From Chania multitudinisentens RB-25 (lineage in GTDB: Bacteria > Pseudomonadota > Gammaproteobacteria > Enterobacterales > Enterobacteriaceae): DNA of 64,000 nucleotides. The translations under genes and the position numbers were made by a program. The stretch spans positions 2,852,001 to 2,916,000 of the forward strand of contig NZ_CP007044.2 of NCBI RefSeq assembly GCF_000520015.2, read 5' to 3'. The notes beneath the pieces were generated by a model. The model saw only the letters and a program-made list of their open reading frames with translations, was not told where the DNA came from and made no database searches. This document shows, in pieces, positions 33,545 to 42,956 of the stretch; the stretch's first letter is position 1, and each line of letters starts with the position of its first letter.

Positions 33545-34552
33545 ATGAGTCTGGATATTGACCAGATTGCGCTGCACCAGTTGGTAAAACGTGACGAACA
33601 AACATTGGACGTGGTGTTGCGCGATTCCCTTCTCCCCACTAATGCGGCGGTGGAAGAGATGATGGCAGAGCTGCACCGCGTTTACAGCGCCAAGAGCAAA
33701 GCTTATGGCCTGTTCAACGAAGAGAGCGAACTGGCGGATGCACTGCGTGCCTGCCGTAAGGGTGATGAAGACTTCCTTGCTTTCAGCCGTGCGGCAACGG
33801 GCCGCCTGCGCGATGAACTGGCTAAATATCCGTTTGCGGCAGGTGGGGTGGTGCTGTTTGGTCAATACCGTTTTCTGGCGGTGGAGTATTTGCTGATTGC
33901 CGTACTGAACAGTTGTAACAGTATGCGCGTTAATGAAGAACTGGATATCAGCATCACACACTATCTGGATATCAACCATGCAGATATCGTGGCGCGTATC
34001 GATTTGACTGAATGGGAAACCAACCCGGCCTCAACCCGCTATCTGACTTTCCTGAAAGGGCGCGTGGGCCGCAAAGTCTCCGATTTCTTTATGGATTTCC
34101 TGGCCGCTGCCGAAGGGCTGGATACCAAGGCACAGAATCGTGGGCTATTGCAGGCGGTGGATGATTATTGTGCCGATGCGCAGTTGGATAAAAACGAACG
34201 GCAGTCAGTGCGCCAGCAGGTTTACAGCTATTGTAATGAACAGCTACAGGCGGGTGAAGAAATTGCGTTGCAAGAGCTGTCGCAAGAGATTGCACCCGTA
34301 GGCGAGAAGGATTTCTTGCAGTTTTCCACTGAGCAGGGCTATCAACTGGAAGACAGTTTCCCGGCAGATCGCAGTACGCTGCGCCAATTGACTAAATTTG
34401 CCGGCAGCGGTGGGGGTATCAGCCTGAACTTTGACGCGATGCTGTTAGGGGAGCGGATTTTCTGGGACCCTGCCACCGATACTCTAACGATCAAAGGCAC
34501 ACCGCCAAACCTGCGCGATCAGCTGCAACGCCGTTCAAGCAGTGGCAAATAA
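33545..34552 (+). CDS. yejK: YejK, nucleoid-associated protein NdpA
   Basis: A 335-residue nucleoid-associated protein, equal in length to the E. coli protein. ATG 33545 lies 7 bases after a strong AGGAGG and gives MSLDIDQIALHQLVKRDEQ. Highly conserved parts include RVYSAKSKAYGLF, YLDINHADIVARIDLTEWETNP, RYLTFLKGRVGRKVSDFFMDFL and the C-terminal TLRQLTKFAGSGGG...RIFWDPATDTLTIKGTPPNLRDQL. Its exact role in chromosome organisation is not settled; interactions with topoisomerases have been reported. Confidence 0.96.
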   Translation: MSLDIDQIALHQLVKRDEQTLDVVLRDSLLPTNAAVEEMMAELHRVYSAKSKAYGLFNEESELADALRACRKGDEDFLAFSRAATGRLRDELAKYPFAAGGVVLFGQYRFLAVEYLLIAVLNSCNSMRVNEELDISITHYLDINHADIVARIDLTEWETNPASTRYLTFLKGRVGRKVSDFFMDFLAAAEGLDTKAQNRGLLQAVDDYCADAQLDKNERQSVRQQVYSYCNEQLQAGEEIALQELSQEIAPVGEKDFLQFSTEQGYQLEDSFPADRSTLRQLTKFAGSGGGISLNFDAMLLGERIFWDPATDTLTIKGTPPNLRDQLQRRSSSGK

Positions 34553-34570
34553 GTTCGCTCCTTACCAATA

Positions 34571-34597
34571 AAAAACGCCGCAGTAGCGGCGTTTTTT
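34571..34597. terminator. Bidirectional terminator between yejK and rplY
   Basis: 11-bp stem AAAAACGCCGC / GCGGCGTTTTT with an AGTA loop, ending in TTTTTT in the plus direction and equally usable from the minus strand. Confidence 0.88.
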
Positions 34598-34630
34598 ACT
34601 CGGCGTCCCGAACGTTCGATAACGTAGCGA

Positions 34631-34915
34631 TTAAACGCGAATGAAATCGATATGAGCCAGTTTTGGCTTGAACGGGTGACGCTGTACAGCCTGAACCTTA
34701 ACTTTGGTTTCTTTACCGTCGATAACCAAAACTACTGCTTCGCTGTAGAATTCTGGTTTGGCTTCCATGTTCTTGACAGAATCATGGTCTAATTCGATGG
34801 AAATTGCAGCTTCCTTGCCACCGTAAACGATAGCGGGGAATTTGTTTGCTGCACGCAGGCGGCGGCTCGCACCCTTACCCTGGTCTTTACGTACTTCTAC
34901 ATTGATAGTAAACAT
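34631..34915 (-). CDS. rplY: Ribosomal protein bL25
   Basis: A 94-residue 5S-rRNA-binding protein of the large subunit, the same length as E. coli L25. ATG 34915 gives MFTINVEVRKDQGKGASRRLRAANKFPAIVYGG. The 22 codons upstream in the open frame fall in the leader and are not part of the protein. The end PFKPKLAHIDFIRV is conserved. Enterobacterial rplY mRNAs carry a structured autoregulatory leader; the 120 bases upstream could hold one, but I did not fold it. Confidence 0.97.
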   Translation of the reverse strand: MFTINVEVRKDQGKGASRRLRAANKFPAIVYGGKEAAISIELDHDSVKNMEAKPEFYSEAVVLVIDGKETKVKVQAVQRHPFKPKLAHIDFIRV

Positions 34916-35077
34916 TGTTTTTTCTCTAGAAAGAAAATTTACCTTGCTACAGGCGACCCAGTAACAAGTTCGATGACCCACTTTTGCACCGGGCGAACCC
35001 AGGCAAAGCGGGCGGCATTTTAACGGAAAGCCGTTCTCTGGGCAATGAAAACCTGCCGTAAGTGGGTGTTGCAGGTC

Positions 35078-36835
35078 TTAATACAACGCATTGGCACGGC
35101 GGAAGCGGCCCTGATAATCAAAAACTTTTTCGCGGACTTGCCAGAATTGGCCGCGTTTACGCGCCACGACAAAATCCGGATGGCGCAATAGCGCCTGCTG
35201 CGCCATGATGTCGGCAGCGTTCTGCCAGAGCAATGGCACTCCCGGTGCGCGCTGGTGTGGCCGCAGGAACAGCATTTCAAATGCTTTGCGTTGGGCTGGG
35301 GTTTGCAGGCGAAAACGTTCACTGGTGCTGGTGCCGTCTTCATCATAATAGGTGGCTTTCAACCATTCCCCTTTATCATCCTGGCCGTTTTGTAACGCCA
35401 TACCGCCGCAGCGCAACACCAGTGCATCTTTCAGCTTCAGTGCGGCTTTCAGCATATCATCAGGATCGACCAGCACTTCCTGGCACTGGTGGCAGCGGCG
35501 GGCAGCGATATCATTTTCAGCGCCGCAGTGCGGGCAACTTTTGAAACGGAAACGATAGTCACATTGTTCACGGTGACCATCGTCGTCTTCCAGCCAGCCT
35601 TGGCAGCGGCGGCCATAGTGTTCAATGATGGCACCGCTCTCACTGCATTTCCCCCAGAATAGATTGGCAAAACCGCAGGCGGGGCAGAACACCTGCACGG
35701 GTTGGCTGTCTTTGTGCGGCTTGCGTACCCCGACTTCTGGGGTGAACAGGTCGTGTGGATTACCAGCATAATCAAGGATCAGGCAATCTTTTTTGCCCGG
35801 TGCCAGCCGCAGCCCACGTCCGACTATCTGCTGATACAGGCTGACGGATTCGGTTGGCCGTAAAATCGCGATCAAATCGACATGCGGTGCGTCAAAACCG
35901 GTGGTTAATACCGCCACGTTGACCAGGTAGCGTAATTGCTGCTGTTTAAAGGCCGCGATTAACGCATCGCGCTCGGCAGGTGGCGTTTCGGCGCTCACCA
36001 GTGCGGCTTCTCCGCTGGGCAGCAGGCCATAGATTTCACGGGCATGTTCTACTGTTGCAGCAAAGATCATCACACCTTTGCGGGTTTCGGCATATTCAAC
36101 AATCTGGCTGATGATATGCGGCGTGATGCGATGCTGTTTTTTCAGTTCGCGGTTAAGATCCCCCTCGCTGAACAAACCGTTGCTTTGGGCTTCCAGGCGG
36201 CTGAAATCGTACTGCACAATCGGCATATCCAATCGTTCAGGCGGAACCAGAAAGCCATGCTTAATCATATAGCGCAACGGTAATTCATAGATGCAATCAC
36301 GGAATAAGCTGTTGCCGTCGCCACGGGTAAATCCGTGGTAGTGAAACTGATAAATCCAGCCTTTACCCAGCCGATAAGGGGTAGCCGTCAGGCCAAGCAG
36401 GCGCAACTGTGGGTTGGATTGTTGCAGATGTTGAATAATCTGCTGATATTGGCTGTCGTCATCGTCGCTGATACGATGACATTCGTCGATAATCAGCAAA
36501 GAAAATGCATGCTCAAACAGCGTTAGATTACGAGCCACAGATTGCACGCTGCCAAACACCACTTTGCCGGTACTTTCTTTTTGTTGTAGCCCTGCGGCAA
36601 AAATATCTGCTGCTAACCCGTAAGCACAGTATTTTGCCTGATTTTGTGCTACTAGCTCTTTGACGTGCGCCAGCACCAGCACGCGGCCACGGGCGCGTTT
36701 CGCCAGTTCGGCGATCACCAGGCTTTTGCCCGCACCGGTCGGCAGCACAATCAATGCGGGTTCCGGGTGCTGACGGAAATGCTGGATGGTGGCTTCGACC
36801 GCTTCCAATTGATAGGGGCGCAGGGTAAATGTCAT
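35078..36835 (-). CDS. radD: RadD (YejH), superfamily-2 DNA repair helicase-like ATPase
   Basis: A 585-residue SF2 protein. Walker A is LPTGAGKS with Lys37, motif II is LLIIDECHRIS, motif III is LGLTATPYRLG, and motifs V and VI are LTTGFDAPHVD and QIVGRGLRLAPG. A cysteine-rich zinc region follows around residues 385-460 (FCPACGFANL, RFKSCPHCGAENDIAARRCHQC). E. coli RadD works with SSB and RecA in double-strand-break repair and template-switch control. It is divergent from rsuA, as in E. coli. Confidence 0.96.
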   Translation of the reverse strand: MTFTLRPYQLEAVEATIQHFRQHPEPALIVLPTGAGKSLVIAELAKRARGRVLVLAHVKELVAQNQAKYCAYGLAADIFAAGLQQKESTGKVVFGSVQSVARNLTLFEHAFSLLIIDECHRISDDDDSQYQQIIQHLQQSNPQLRLLGLTATPYRLGKGWIYQFHYHGFTRGDGNSLFRDCIYELPLRYMIKHGFLVPPERLDMPIVQYDFSRLEAQSNGLFSEGDLNRELKKQHRITPHIISQIVEYAETRKGVMIFAATVEHAREIYGLLPSGEAALVSAETPPAERDALIAAFKQQQLRYLVNVAVLTTGFDAPHVDLIAILRPTESVSLYQQIVGRGLRLAPGKKDCLILDYAGNPHDLFTPEVGVRKPHKDSQPVQVFCPACGFANLFWGKCSESGAIIEHYGRRCQGWLEDDDGHREQCDYRFRFKSCPHCGAENDIAARRCHQCQEVLVDPDDMLKAALKLKDALVLRCGGMALQNGQDDKGEWLKATYYDEDGTSTSERFRLQTPAQRKAFEMLFLRPHQRAPGVPLLWQNAADIMAQQALLRHPDFVVARKRGQFWQVREKVFDYQGRFRRANALY

Positions 36836-37138
36836 AAATTAATGCCGTTTGCTCGTTGGCGGCCAATTTTGCAAGAGAAAGCCCTTCTGAAATTGTGCCA
36901 TGTAACTTCGCGTATTTTGGGTATATTATGCCCTCATCATGCTAATGGTGCGAGAAGCCTGGAAATTGCCGCTGTTATGGCACCGCTTTCGTCGCTATAC
37001 TTGTGTGATAACAATCACTGTTTCTCCACGCGATTTTGACTTACTCCTCCTCTGCGAACCTGCTTTTTGCACCTGATGTAAGGGTGGGGCGTCATATCCA
37101 GCAATACGATCATAACAACCACAGGCAAAGCAGATTCA
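36836..37138. other. Divergent radD / rsuA control region
   Basis: Holds the promoters of both genes. A plus-strand GTATATTAT (-10-like) lies about 210 bases before rsuA. No open frame with a credible start and no repeat was seen. Confidence 0.4.
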
Positions 37139-37852
37139 ATGCGATTGGACAAATTTTTATCTCAGCAATTAGGCATCAGCCGTGCATTGGTAGCGCGGGA
37201 ACTTCGGGCAAAACGTGTGACCGTGGATGGTGAAGTGGTTAAAAGCGGGGCGCTCAAGCTGGCCCCAGAACAAGAAGTGACATTCGACGGTAATGTGTTG
37301 CCACAACTGGCCGGGGCGCGTTACTTCATGCTCAACAAACCGCAGGGTTATGTGTGTTCTACTGAAGATCCCGATCATCCAACGGTGCTCTATTTTCTTG
37401 ATGAACCGGTGGCTTACAAACTGCATGCAGCAGGGCGGTTGGATATTGATACCACTGGCCTGGTGCTGATGACCGATGACGGCCAGTGGTCGCACCGAAT
37501 CACTTCCCCAAAACATCATTGTGAGAAAACTTATCTGGTGACGCTGGAGCATCCGCTGGCCGAAGACACGGCGCAGCAGTTTGCGCAGGGTGTACAGTTG
37601 CACAATGAAAAAGATCTGACTAAACCGGCTCACCTGGAAAAGATCGAAGATAATCTGGTGCGTCTGACCCTCAGTGAAGGGCGCTATCATCAGGTAAAGC
37701 GTATGTTTGCAGCGGTAGGCAACCGGGTGCTTGAGCTACACCGTGAACGTATTGGTGCTATTACGCTGGATGATGATTTGGCACCAGGCGAATATCGCCC
37801 GTTGACCGAAGAAGAAATTGCCAGCGTAGGTGCACCGCACTTGCAGGATTGA
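37139..37852 (+). CDS. rsuA: RsuA, 16S rRNA pseudouridine-516 synthase
   Basis: Makes pseudouridine 516 in 16S rRNA during small-subunit assembly. The 237 residues start with an S4 RNA-binding domain (MRLDKFLSQQLGISRALVARELRAKRVTVDG). The catalytic domain follows with Asp102 in AAGRLDIDTTGLVLMTDDG, then the motifs KTYLVTLE and LSEGRYHQVKRMFAAVGN. E. coli RsuA has 231 residues; the extra few are at the C-terminus. It lies immediately upstream of bcr, the same pair as in E. coli. Confidence 0.97.
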   Translation: MRLDKFLSQQLGISRALVARELRAKRVTVDGEVVKSGALKLAPEQEVTFDGNVLPQLAGARYFMLNKPQGYVCSTEDPDHPTVLYFLDEPVAYKLHAAGRLDIDTTGLVLMTDDGQWSHRITSPKHHCEKTYLVTLEHPLAEDTAQQFAQGVQLHNEKDLTKPAHLEKIEDNLVRLTLSEGRYHQVKRMFAAVGNRVLELHRERIGAITLDDDLAPGEYRPLTEEEIASVGAPHLQD

Positions 37853-37881
37853 TTTTCCGGCTGATGAAGGAGTCGTTGAGC

Positions 37882-39072
37882 GTGCAACAGAACCGGACAT
37901 CCCACCTCGGTTTAATTTTTATTCTGGGCCTGCTTTCCATGCTGATGCCGCTGGCGATCGACATGTATTTACCCAGCATGCCGATTATTGCCCAAGAGTT
38001 TGGCGTGGAGTCTGGCCGCGTACAGATGACGCTCAGTGCCTATGTACTGGGCTTTGCTCTGGGGCAATTATTCTATGGGCCAATGTCAGACAGCATCGGC
38101 CGCAAACCGGTAATTTTGTGGGGAACGCTGGTTTTTGCCATCGCGGGCGGGGCTTGTGCGATGGCGCAGTCAGTTGAGCAATTGATCAACCTGCGTTTTC
38201 TGCATGGTCTGTCGGCGGCGGCGGCCAGTGTGGTGATCAATGCACTGATGCGCGATATGTTCACCAAGGATGAATTTTCACGCATGATGTCGTTCGTGAT
38301 CCTGGTGATGACGATTGCACCGTTGCTGGCCCCGATGATTGGTGGCGCGCTCCTGTTGTGGTTTAACTGGCATGCCATTTTCTGGACGATGGCTGCCGCG
38401 GCGTTGTTTGGTTCCGTGCTGGTGGCGTTCTTTATCAAAGAAACCCTGCCAAAAGAACGGCGGCAGAAATTCCATCTGCGTACCACTTTGGGCAATTTCG
38501 GCTCATTGTTTCGCCACAAACGCGTGCTGAGTTATATGCTAGCCAGTGCTTTTTCGTTTGCCGGGATGTTTTCATTTCTCAGTGCCGGGCCTTTTGTCTA
38601 CATTGAACTGAACCATGTTTCTCCACAGCATTTTGGTTATTACTTTGCGCTGAATATCGTGTTCCTGTTCCTTACCACCTTGCTCAACAGCCGCAATGTG
38701 CGTCGCGTCGGCGCCGTCAACATGTTCCGTTTCGGGCTATCAGTGCAGTTGGTGATGGGGATTTGGCTGCTGTTGGTGAGTGCCAGCGGGCTGGGTTTTT
38801 GGGCGCTGGTACTGGGAGTGGCGGTGTATCTGGGCTGCATCGCTATGATATCTTCCAACGCGATGGCGGTCATTCTGGATGATTTTCCACATATGGCGGG
38901 AACGGCTTCTTCTCTGGCTGGCACACTGCGTTTTAGCGTTGGCGCGTTAGTGGGAGCGATACTTGCCATGGCTCCGGGTAAAAGCGTATGGCCGATGGTG
39001 TCTTCCATGGCGCTGTGCAGCATTATTGCTATGCTGTTTTACCGCTTTGCTCGCGTATCCTCCAAACAGTAG
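37882..39072 (+). CDS. bcr: Bcr, bicyclomycin/multidrug MFS efflux protein
   Basis: A 12-helix DHA1-family H+ antiporter. I chose GTG 37882 because AAGGAG lies 9 bases upstream and the resulting 396-residue protein equals E. coli Bcr in length (MQQNRTSHLGLIFILG aligned with MTTRQHSSFAIVFILG); ATG 37864 is an alternative start. Family motifs are DMYLPSMPII in helix 1, motif A YGPMSDSIGRKPVIL, ASVVINALMRDMF, and DDFPHMAGTASSLAGTLRF in the second half. E. coli Bcr exports bicyclomycin and sulfonamides and also cysteine. It follows rsuA closely and may share its transcript. Confidence 0.95.
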   Translation: MQQNRTSHLGLIFILGLLSMLMPLAIDMYLPSMPIIAQEFGVESGRVQMTLSAYVLGFALGQLFYGPMSDSIGRKPVILWGTLVFAIAGGACAMAQSVEQLINLRFLHGLSAAAASVVINALMRDMFTKDEFSRMMSFVILVMTIAPLLAPMIGGALLLWFNWHAIFWTMAAAALFGSVLVAFFIKETLPKERRQKFHLRTTLGNFGSLFRHKRVLSYMLASAFSFAGMFSFLSAGPFVYIELNHVSPQHFGYYFALNIVFLFLTTLLNSRNVRRVGAVNMFRFGLSVQLVMGIWLLLVSASGLGFWALVLGVAVYLGCIAMISSNAMAVILDDFPHMAGTASSLAGTLRFSVGALVGAILAMAPGKSVWPMVSSMALCSIIAMLFYRFARVSSKQ

Positions 39073-39170
39073 GTGTATACCCGCGGTACTTTAAGTTGCA
39101 GGCATGTTGGCTAGGTTTTTCCCCTTATCTGAGTAGATTTGGGGCTAAACTAGCCAACGCAAGCATTGTT
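39073..39170. repeat. Degenerate ERIC-like inverted-repeat element
   Basis: Begins ATACCCGCGGTACTTTAAGTTGCAGG, an ERIC right end in reverse, and then carries TTGGCTAG...CTAGCCAACGCAAGC as a long inverted repeat. It looks like an ERIC deleted for its centre, or a related miniature element, placed right after bcr. Confidence 0.5.
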
Positions 39171-40073
39171 GAAATCGGTCTGCGGCCAATTTGTCACTTC
39201 CTGCTATTATAATTATTTAGTGCATATATGTTCGCTGATAGATATATACAATTAAATTATTTTTTTGAGCAAAATATGTTGATGATTAGCGTTTTTAGCC
39301 AATAGATATTGAGTAATAAATATTGATGTCTTTCCATTGATATAACGTCATGTCTACCCCAGATGGTTTCTCGGTGCCGCGTGTTTTACATGAGCGGTAG
39401 CTTGTTATTCCCAAGGGCAAGGCGGCTGGATCAATAATGATAAGCAATAAGATAATCACAATGGGTTATTAAATAGCCAACAACTCAAGCCGTCGTTTAG
39501 CCAAACCATAAATAAAGCTACGGTTGTGTGGTAATTATTTTTAAGGCTATTTTTTATATAAAAATATCTAAAGTTTTCCAGACTAGAGATGAAGAAGGCT
39601 TAAAAAGGATAATAAAGGTAATAAATTGCCGTACTCAGCGGCTTTCTTGAGGAGATCAGGCTGTTATTTCATTAAAATTAAATGTGGGTTAAATCACATT
39701 TTCAATCAGAAAAATAACTGGTTTAAGTGAATTTCGTGTTTTTTTAATTTGTCAATCGGATATCGGCTAATGCTTGCGTTGCATTTTTTTGTAAGGCAGA
39801 GACATAATATGCGCCAGTGTATTTTATGCGGCCTGACGTATAGAAAAGGATAAAACACATATCAATGCTGTTTAAAGATTCAAGCGGTTTTATTTTATAC
39901 CTAACGGATTTCAAGGTGCAGGTAAGCGGCAATTGAGTGGTAAGTCGATCACTCTCATGAACTGGGTAAGCCATGTACTGAGGGATGCCATCACTTTGTA
40001 TTTTGAAAAACGCCGGGAATAAGCGCAGCAAAAAGTACAATGATTGCACGAATGATAACTCCAGGAGGGAGGA
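39171..40073. other. AT-rich accessory stretch without a convincing gene
   Basis: About 900 bases of strongly AT-rich DNA with many stops on the plus strand. A 101-codon minus-strand frame (39744-40049) has an internal MAYPVHESDR start and a C-terminus QALADIRLTN, but no good ribosome-binding site and no family I recognise. A small imperfect hairpin with a T-run lies near 39505-39545. The stretch may be the remains of an acquired segment that delivered the lipoprotein gene. Confidence 0.4.
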
Positions 40074-41975
40074 ATGATGAAAAAAGCATGTTTATTGCGC
40101 TCGTTATGTATCGGATTATTTGTCGCCACGCTGTCTGGGTGTGATTCTGGCGGAGGGGATTCTTCTGGAACAACCCCACCCGTCACGCCACCGATTAGTC
40201 CACCTGTTACTCCGCCTGTTACACCGCCAGATCCCCCGATTACTGAACCTGAAACCGTCGCTTTACAGATTATCGCGCAGGGTAAAGACGGTATTATTCT
40301 GGCAGATGCTGAAATATTCATTGATGAAGCGAAGGTATCGTCAACCGGGAAAAACGGAGTGGCGCAATTCGCCGAACTTCCTGCTCATCCGCGGGATTTT
40401 TGGGTAGTGAAGGTGCAAAAAGCGGGTTATGTCACGCAAGCGGTCAAGGTGGCTGTGCAGGATAAAATGCCGCCGTTGACCGTGCATTTGATGCCGGTGG
40501 CGGAAACAAAATACCTTGAAAATATTGAAAAAGCACAAGGTATTGCCAGCAGCATCATGGATGCCCATGTTATTCTGCCTGAGGCTGCGCTGGTTTATGC
40601 AGATGGCACACCCGCGGCAGGCAAAGCGCGTGTCGAATTAACCCCATGGAATATCGACAGCGACGATCTGAAAGCTATGCCAGCTAATGGGCGCGCTATT
40701 ACCGCAAGCAGTGAGGAAGTTGATTTGATCAGCGCGGGGTTAATGGCTGTCGCTTTTTATGATGAAGCCGGTAATGCTTTGAATTTAGCAGAAGGTAAGA
40801 CTGCGACTATTCAGATGAGCCTGCCTTTCTCCAGCATTGATGGCCATGACCTGTCTGAAGGTGGTGCCATCCCGATGTGGTACTTTAACGAGAGCCTAGG
40901 GTTGTGGGAAGAAACGCCTGACGTGAAAGGGACCGCCATTGTTATCACCCGCGATGGTGAAAAATCGCTGATGGTAGAAGCCGCGGTGCCACACTTTTCA
41001 TCGTGGAACTGGGATTTTAAATATGATCCTTATGGAATGACTTTCCTGCAATGTCTGGATCCTGACTCTAAACCCATTGCCTGTAGCGTAACCGCTTCTG
41101 TAATATTGATGGATGGTTCAAAACTGATAAAAAGCAGCAGTATTGGTATTGACGGAACGACAATTGTGAATATGCCAAGCCCGGTAAAAGAAGTTACCTG
41201 GGAGGCCACTGCCATAGTATCGGAAAGTGAGCGTTTTATGGGTAAAGTGAAAGCCCCATCTGATGCTTCCGGTGCAGCAATACCTGGTTCGATATCAATT
41301 CCTCTGGTAGCTCCTGCGCAACTTTTTACCCAATGCCAGCTACCCGATCTTACTCCGGTATCCTGTAGAGCAAAAATAGCATTTAACGGGGGAACTGAGG
41401 TTAAGGAATATTATTTACCGGCGGAAGGTGCCAGTATTTATTCGCTAGAACCATTGTTATCGGCAAATTGGAGTGCATTTCAGTACATCTCTAAAGAGAA
41501 TGGTGAGATATGGAAATATACTGAGGAAGGTAGCAATACATCACTGAGCGAAAATAAGTTAGTGATGACATTTGCGACGCCGCCGGAAAAAATCAACCAG
41601 CAATTTATTTATGTTCGTTGCGATCCTCAAGCGCATAGTTATAACTCAGCTGAATATTTCGCTATTTCACAATGTGAAATATCAATATGGCCTGAGGGTT
41701 GGGAGCCCGGTGTTTCTGAACAACCTATGAATGTTGTGGCAACTATCCCTACGGGAGTCACTTACCCTATAGCGGCCCTTCCTGAATGGATTGATGAAGG
41801 GTATGAACGCTTTTATCTTGATGCGAGAAGTTCTATGGCTCCTGTGGGAGGCATTGGTGAAGGGTGTTATTTCTATACAGGCCGTGAATTGCTGGTAGGT
41901 GAGATCTTTAGCAATACTAGCCAGATGTATGATTTAACTTTAGAAGGCTATTGTGGGCAAATACCGACGCGTTGA
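40074..41975 (+). CDS. Large uncharacterised lipoprotein with proline-rich linker
   Basis: A 633-residue protein with a lipoprotein signal (MMKKACLLRS...VATLSGC, lipidated Cys23). Asp at +2 predicts retention in the inner membrane by the Lol rule. Residues 33-55 are a Thr/Pro-rich linker (repeats of TPPV/SPPV). About 63-140 resembles a carboxypeptidase-regulatory-like beta-sandwich (ILADAEIFIDEAKVSSTGKNGVAQFAELP). About 165-300 is a second module (YADGTPAAGKARVELTPWN, AFYDEAGNALNLAEGKTATIQMSLPF, IPMWYFNESLGLWEET) like that in CILP/FAM171-type proteins. The rest has paired cysteines (LQCLDPDSKPIACSV, TQCQLPDLTPVSCRA). GGAGGGAGG lies just before the paired ATGs. It has no operon partner and its function is unknown. 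Confidence 0.85.
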   Translation: MMKKACLLRSLCIGLFVATLSGCDSGGGDSSGTTPPVTPPISPPVTPPVTPPDPPITEPETVALQIIAQGKDGIILADAEIFIDEAKVSSTGKNGVAQFAELPAHPRDFWVVKVQKAGYVTQAVKVAVQDKMPPLTVHLMPVAETKYLENIEKAQGIASSIMDAHVILPEAALVYADGTPAAGKARVELTPWNIDSDDLKAMPANGRAITASSEEVDLISAGLMAVAFYDEAGNALNLAEGKTATIQMSLPFSSIDGHDLSEGGAIPMWYFNESLGLWEETPDVKGTAIVITRDGEKSLMVEAAVPHFSSWNWDFKYDPYGMTFLQCLDPDSKPIACSVTASVILMDGSKLIKSSSIGIDGTTIVNMPSPVKEVTWEATAIVSESERFMGKVKAPSDASGAAIPGSISIPLVAPAQLFTQCQLPDLTPVSCRAKIAFNGGTEVKEYYLPAEGASIYSLEPLLSANWSAFQYISKENGEIWKYTEEGSNTSLSENKLVMTFATPPEKINQQFIYVRCDPQAHSYNSAEYFAISQCEISIWPEGWEPGVSEQPMNVVATIPTGVTYPIAALPEWIDEGYERFYLDARSSMAPVGGIGEGCYFYTGRELLVGEIFSNTSQMYDLTLEGYCGQIPTR

Positions 41976-42602
41976 TCCGGCAATACCTGCGCCTTTTGAG
42001 CAGTGTTGCTTGATGAGTATTGATCAATGAAACTGCTCTCACTGTAGTGAATCCTGGGAGCCCACAAGGACGGGCTCCCAGGATCGCCAATCCACCAAAC
42101 CCACCGATCTGTAACACACCCATTTTTGATGTCACCGATCAACGGGGGCACGGGCTGTGTTTTTGTTAAAAATCACGCAATCACATAATGGCTGGCTATA
42201 ACTGCAACCCTATTGGCAGTAAGCCATTATCTTCGTTATTCTTTTTAAAATCATTCAATTACGGTTTGCTTGGAATGTTGCGCTCAGACGAAATGTTTAA
42301 TCAATGTAAAATTATAGCAATTGTAAAGTAACGACATTGAAAGAAAAAAATGTTGAGTTCAGGTCTGGAAAGGGTTACATATAACGCAAAAATGCGAGCT
42401 GGGTCGCAAAATGCTATGCAACGACACTTTGCGGTCGGTTAGAAATAGCATGATACCGGCAAATATAGGCATTTGTTAATAATTTGTGACTAATTTTGCG
42501 CTTAACCAACATTCGCTCACAGCAAAGCCGGTTGATTACGGCTATAACTAAAGAGTGGTGTGAGGTAAAAAGTGTTTCATCTTTTCATATTAGGGACTTC
42601 AT
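41976..42602. other. Intergenic stretch with a long hairpin, between lipoprotein and yejG
   Basis: No supported gene. It contains the 13-bp hairpin at 42051-42084, a looser inverted repeat ATAATGGCT / AGCCATTAT near 42186-42231, and AT-rich DNA upstream of yejG. Confidence 0.4.
42051..42084. terminator. Long perfect hairpin after the lipoprotein gene
   Basis: 13-bp perfect stem ATCCTGGGAGCCC / GGGCTCCCAGGAT with an 8-base loop and no T-run. It could be a Rho-assisted terminator, an RNA-stabilising structure or a repeat remnant. Confidence 0.45.
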
Positions 42603-42947
42603 GTGGATCGTATCCAACTTTCGGTAGTGCATCGCTTGCCGCAAAGTTATCGTTGGCTATCGGGTTTTACCGGCGTGAAGGTCGAACCGATTCCGTTCAG
42701 CGGCATAGACGAGGATGACAATCTCATTGGCCTGAAGTTACTCAGCCATGATGGGCATGATGCTTGGCTTGTAATGCAGCAGCTTAACCTGTCTTTACAG
42801 GAAATTCAGGTCAGTTGTGCTATCGTAGAATGGGAAGGGGAACCTTGCCTGTTTGTGCATCAGCGCGATGAAAGTGCCGCTATGTGCCGGTTAAAAAACG
42901 TAGGTGCGGCAATTGCCGAGCAGCTCAGTGCGCAATATCCCTTCTGA
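42603..42947 (+). CDS. yejG: YejG family protein
   Basis: A 114-residue protein, the same length as E. coli YejG, with LSVVHRLPQSYRW...GVKVEPIP and the C-terminal CLFVHQRDESAAMCRLKNVGAAIAE conserved. The frame has no ATG; GTG 42603 (MDRIQLSVVHRLP) is the only start fitting the family length, with AGGGA upstream. Function is unknown. It is convergent with yejF, 9 bases apart. Confidence 0.93.
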   Translation: MDRIQLSVVHRLPQSYRWLSGFTGVKVEPIPFSGIDEDDNLIGLKLLSHDGHDAWLVMQQLNLSLQEIQVSCAIVEWEGEPCLFVHQRDESAAMCRLKNVGAAIAEQLSAQYPF

Positions 42948-42956
42948 ATTCCACGG

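Noticed and set aside
39744..40049. 101-codon minus-strand frame in the AT-rich stretch before the lipoprotein
   Set aside because: No good start signal, no recognisable domain, and the region has the composition of non-coding DNA.
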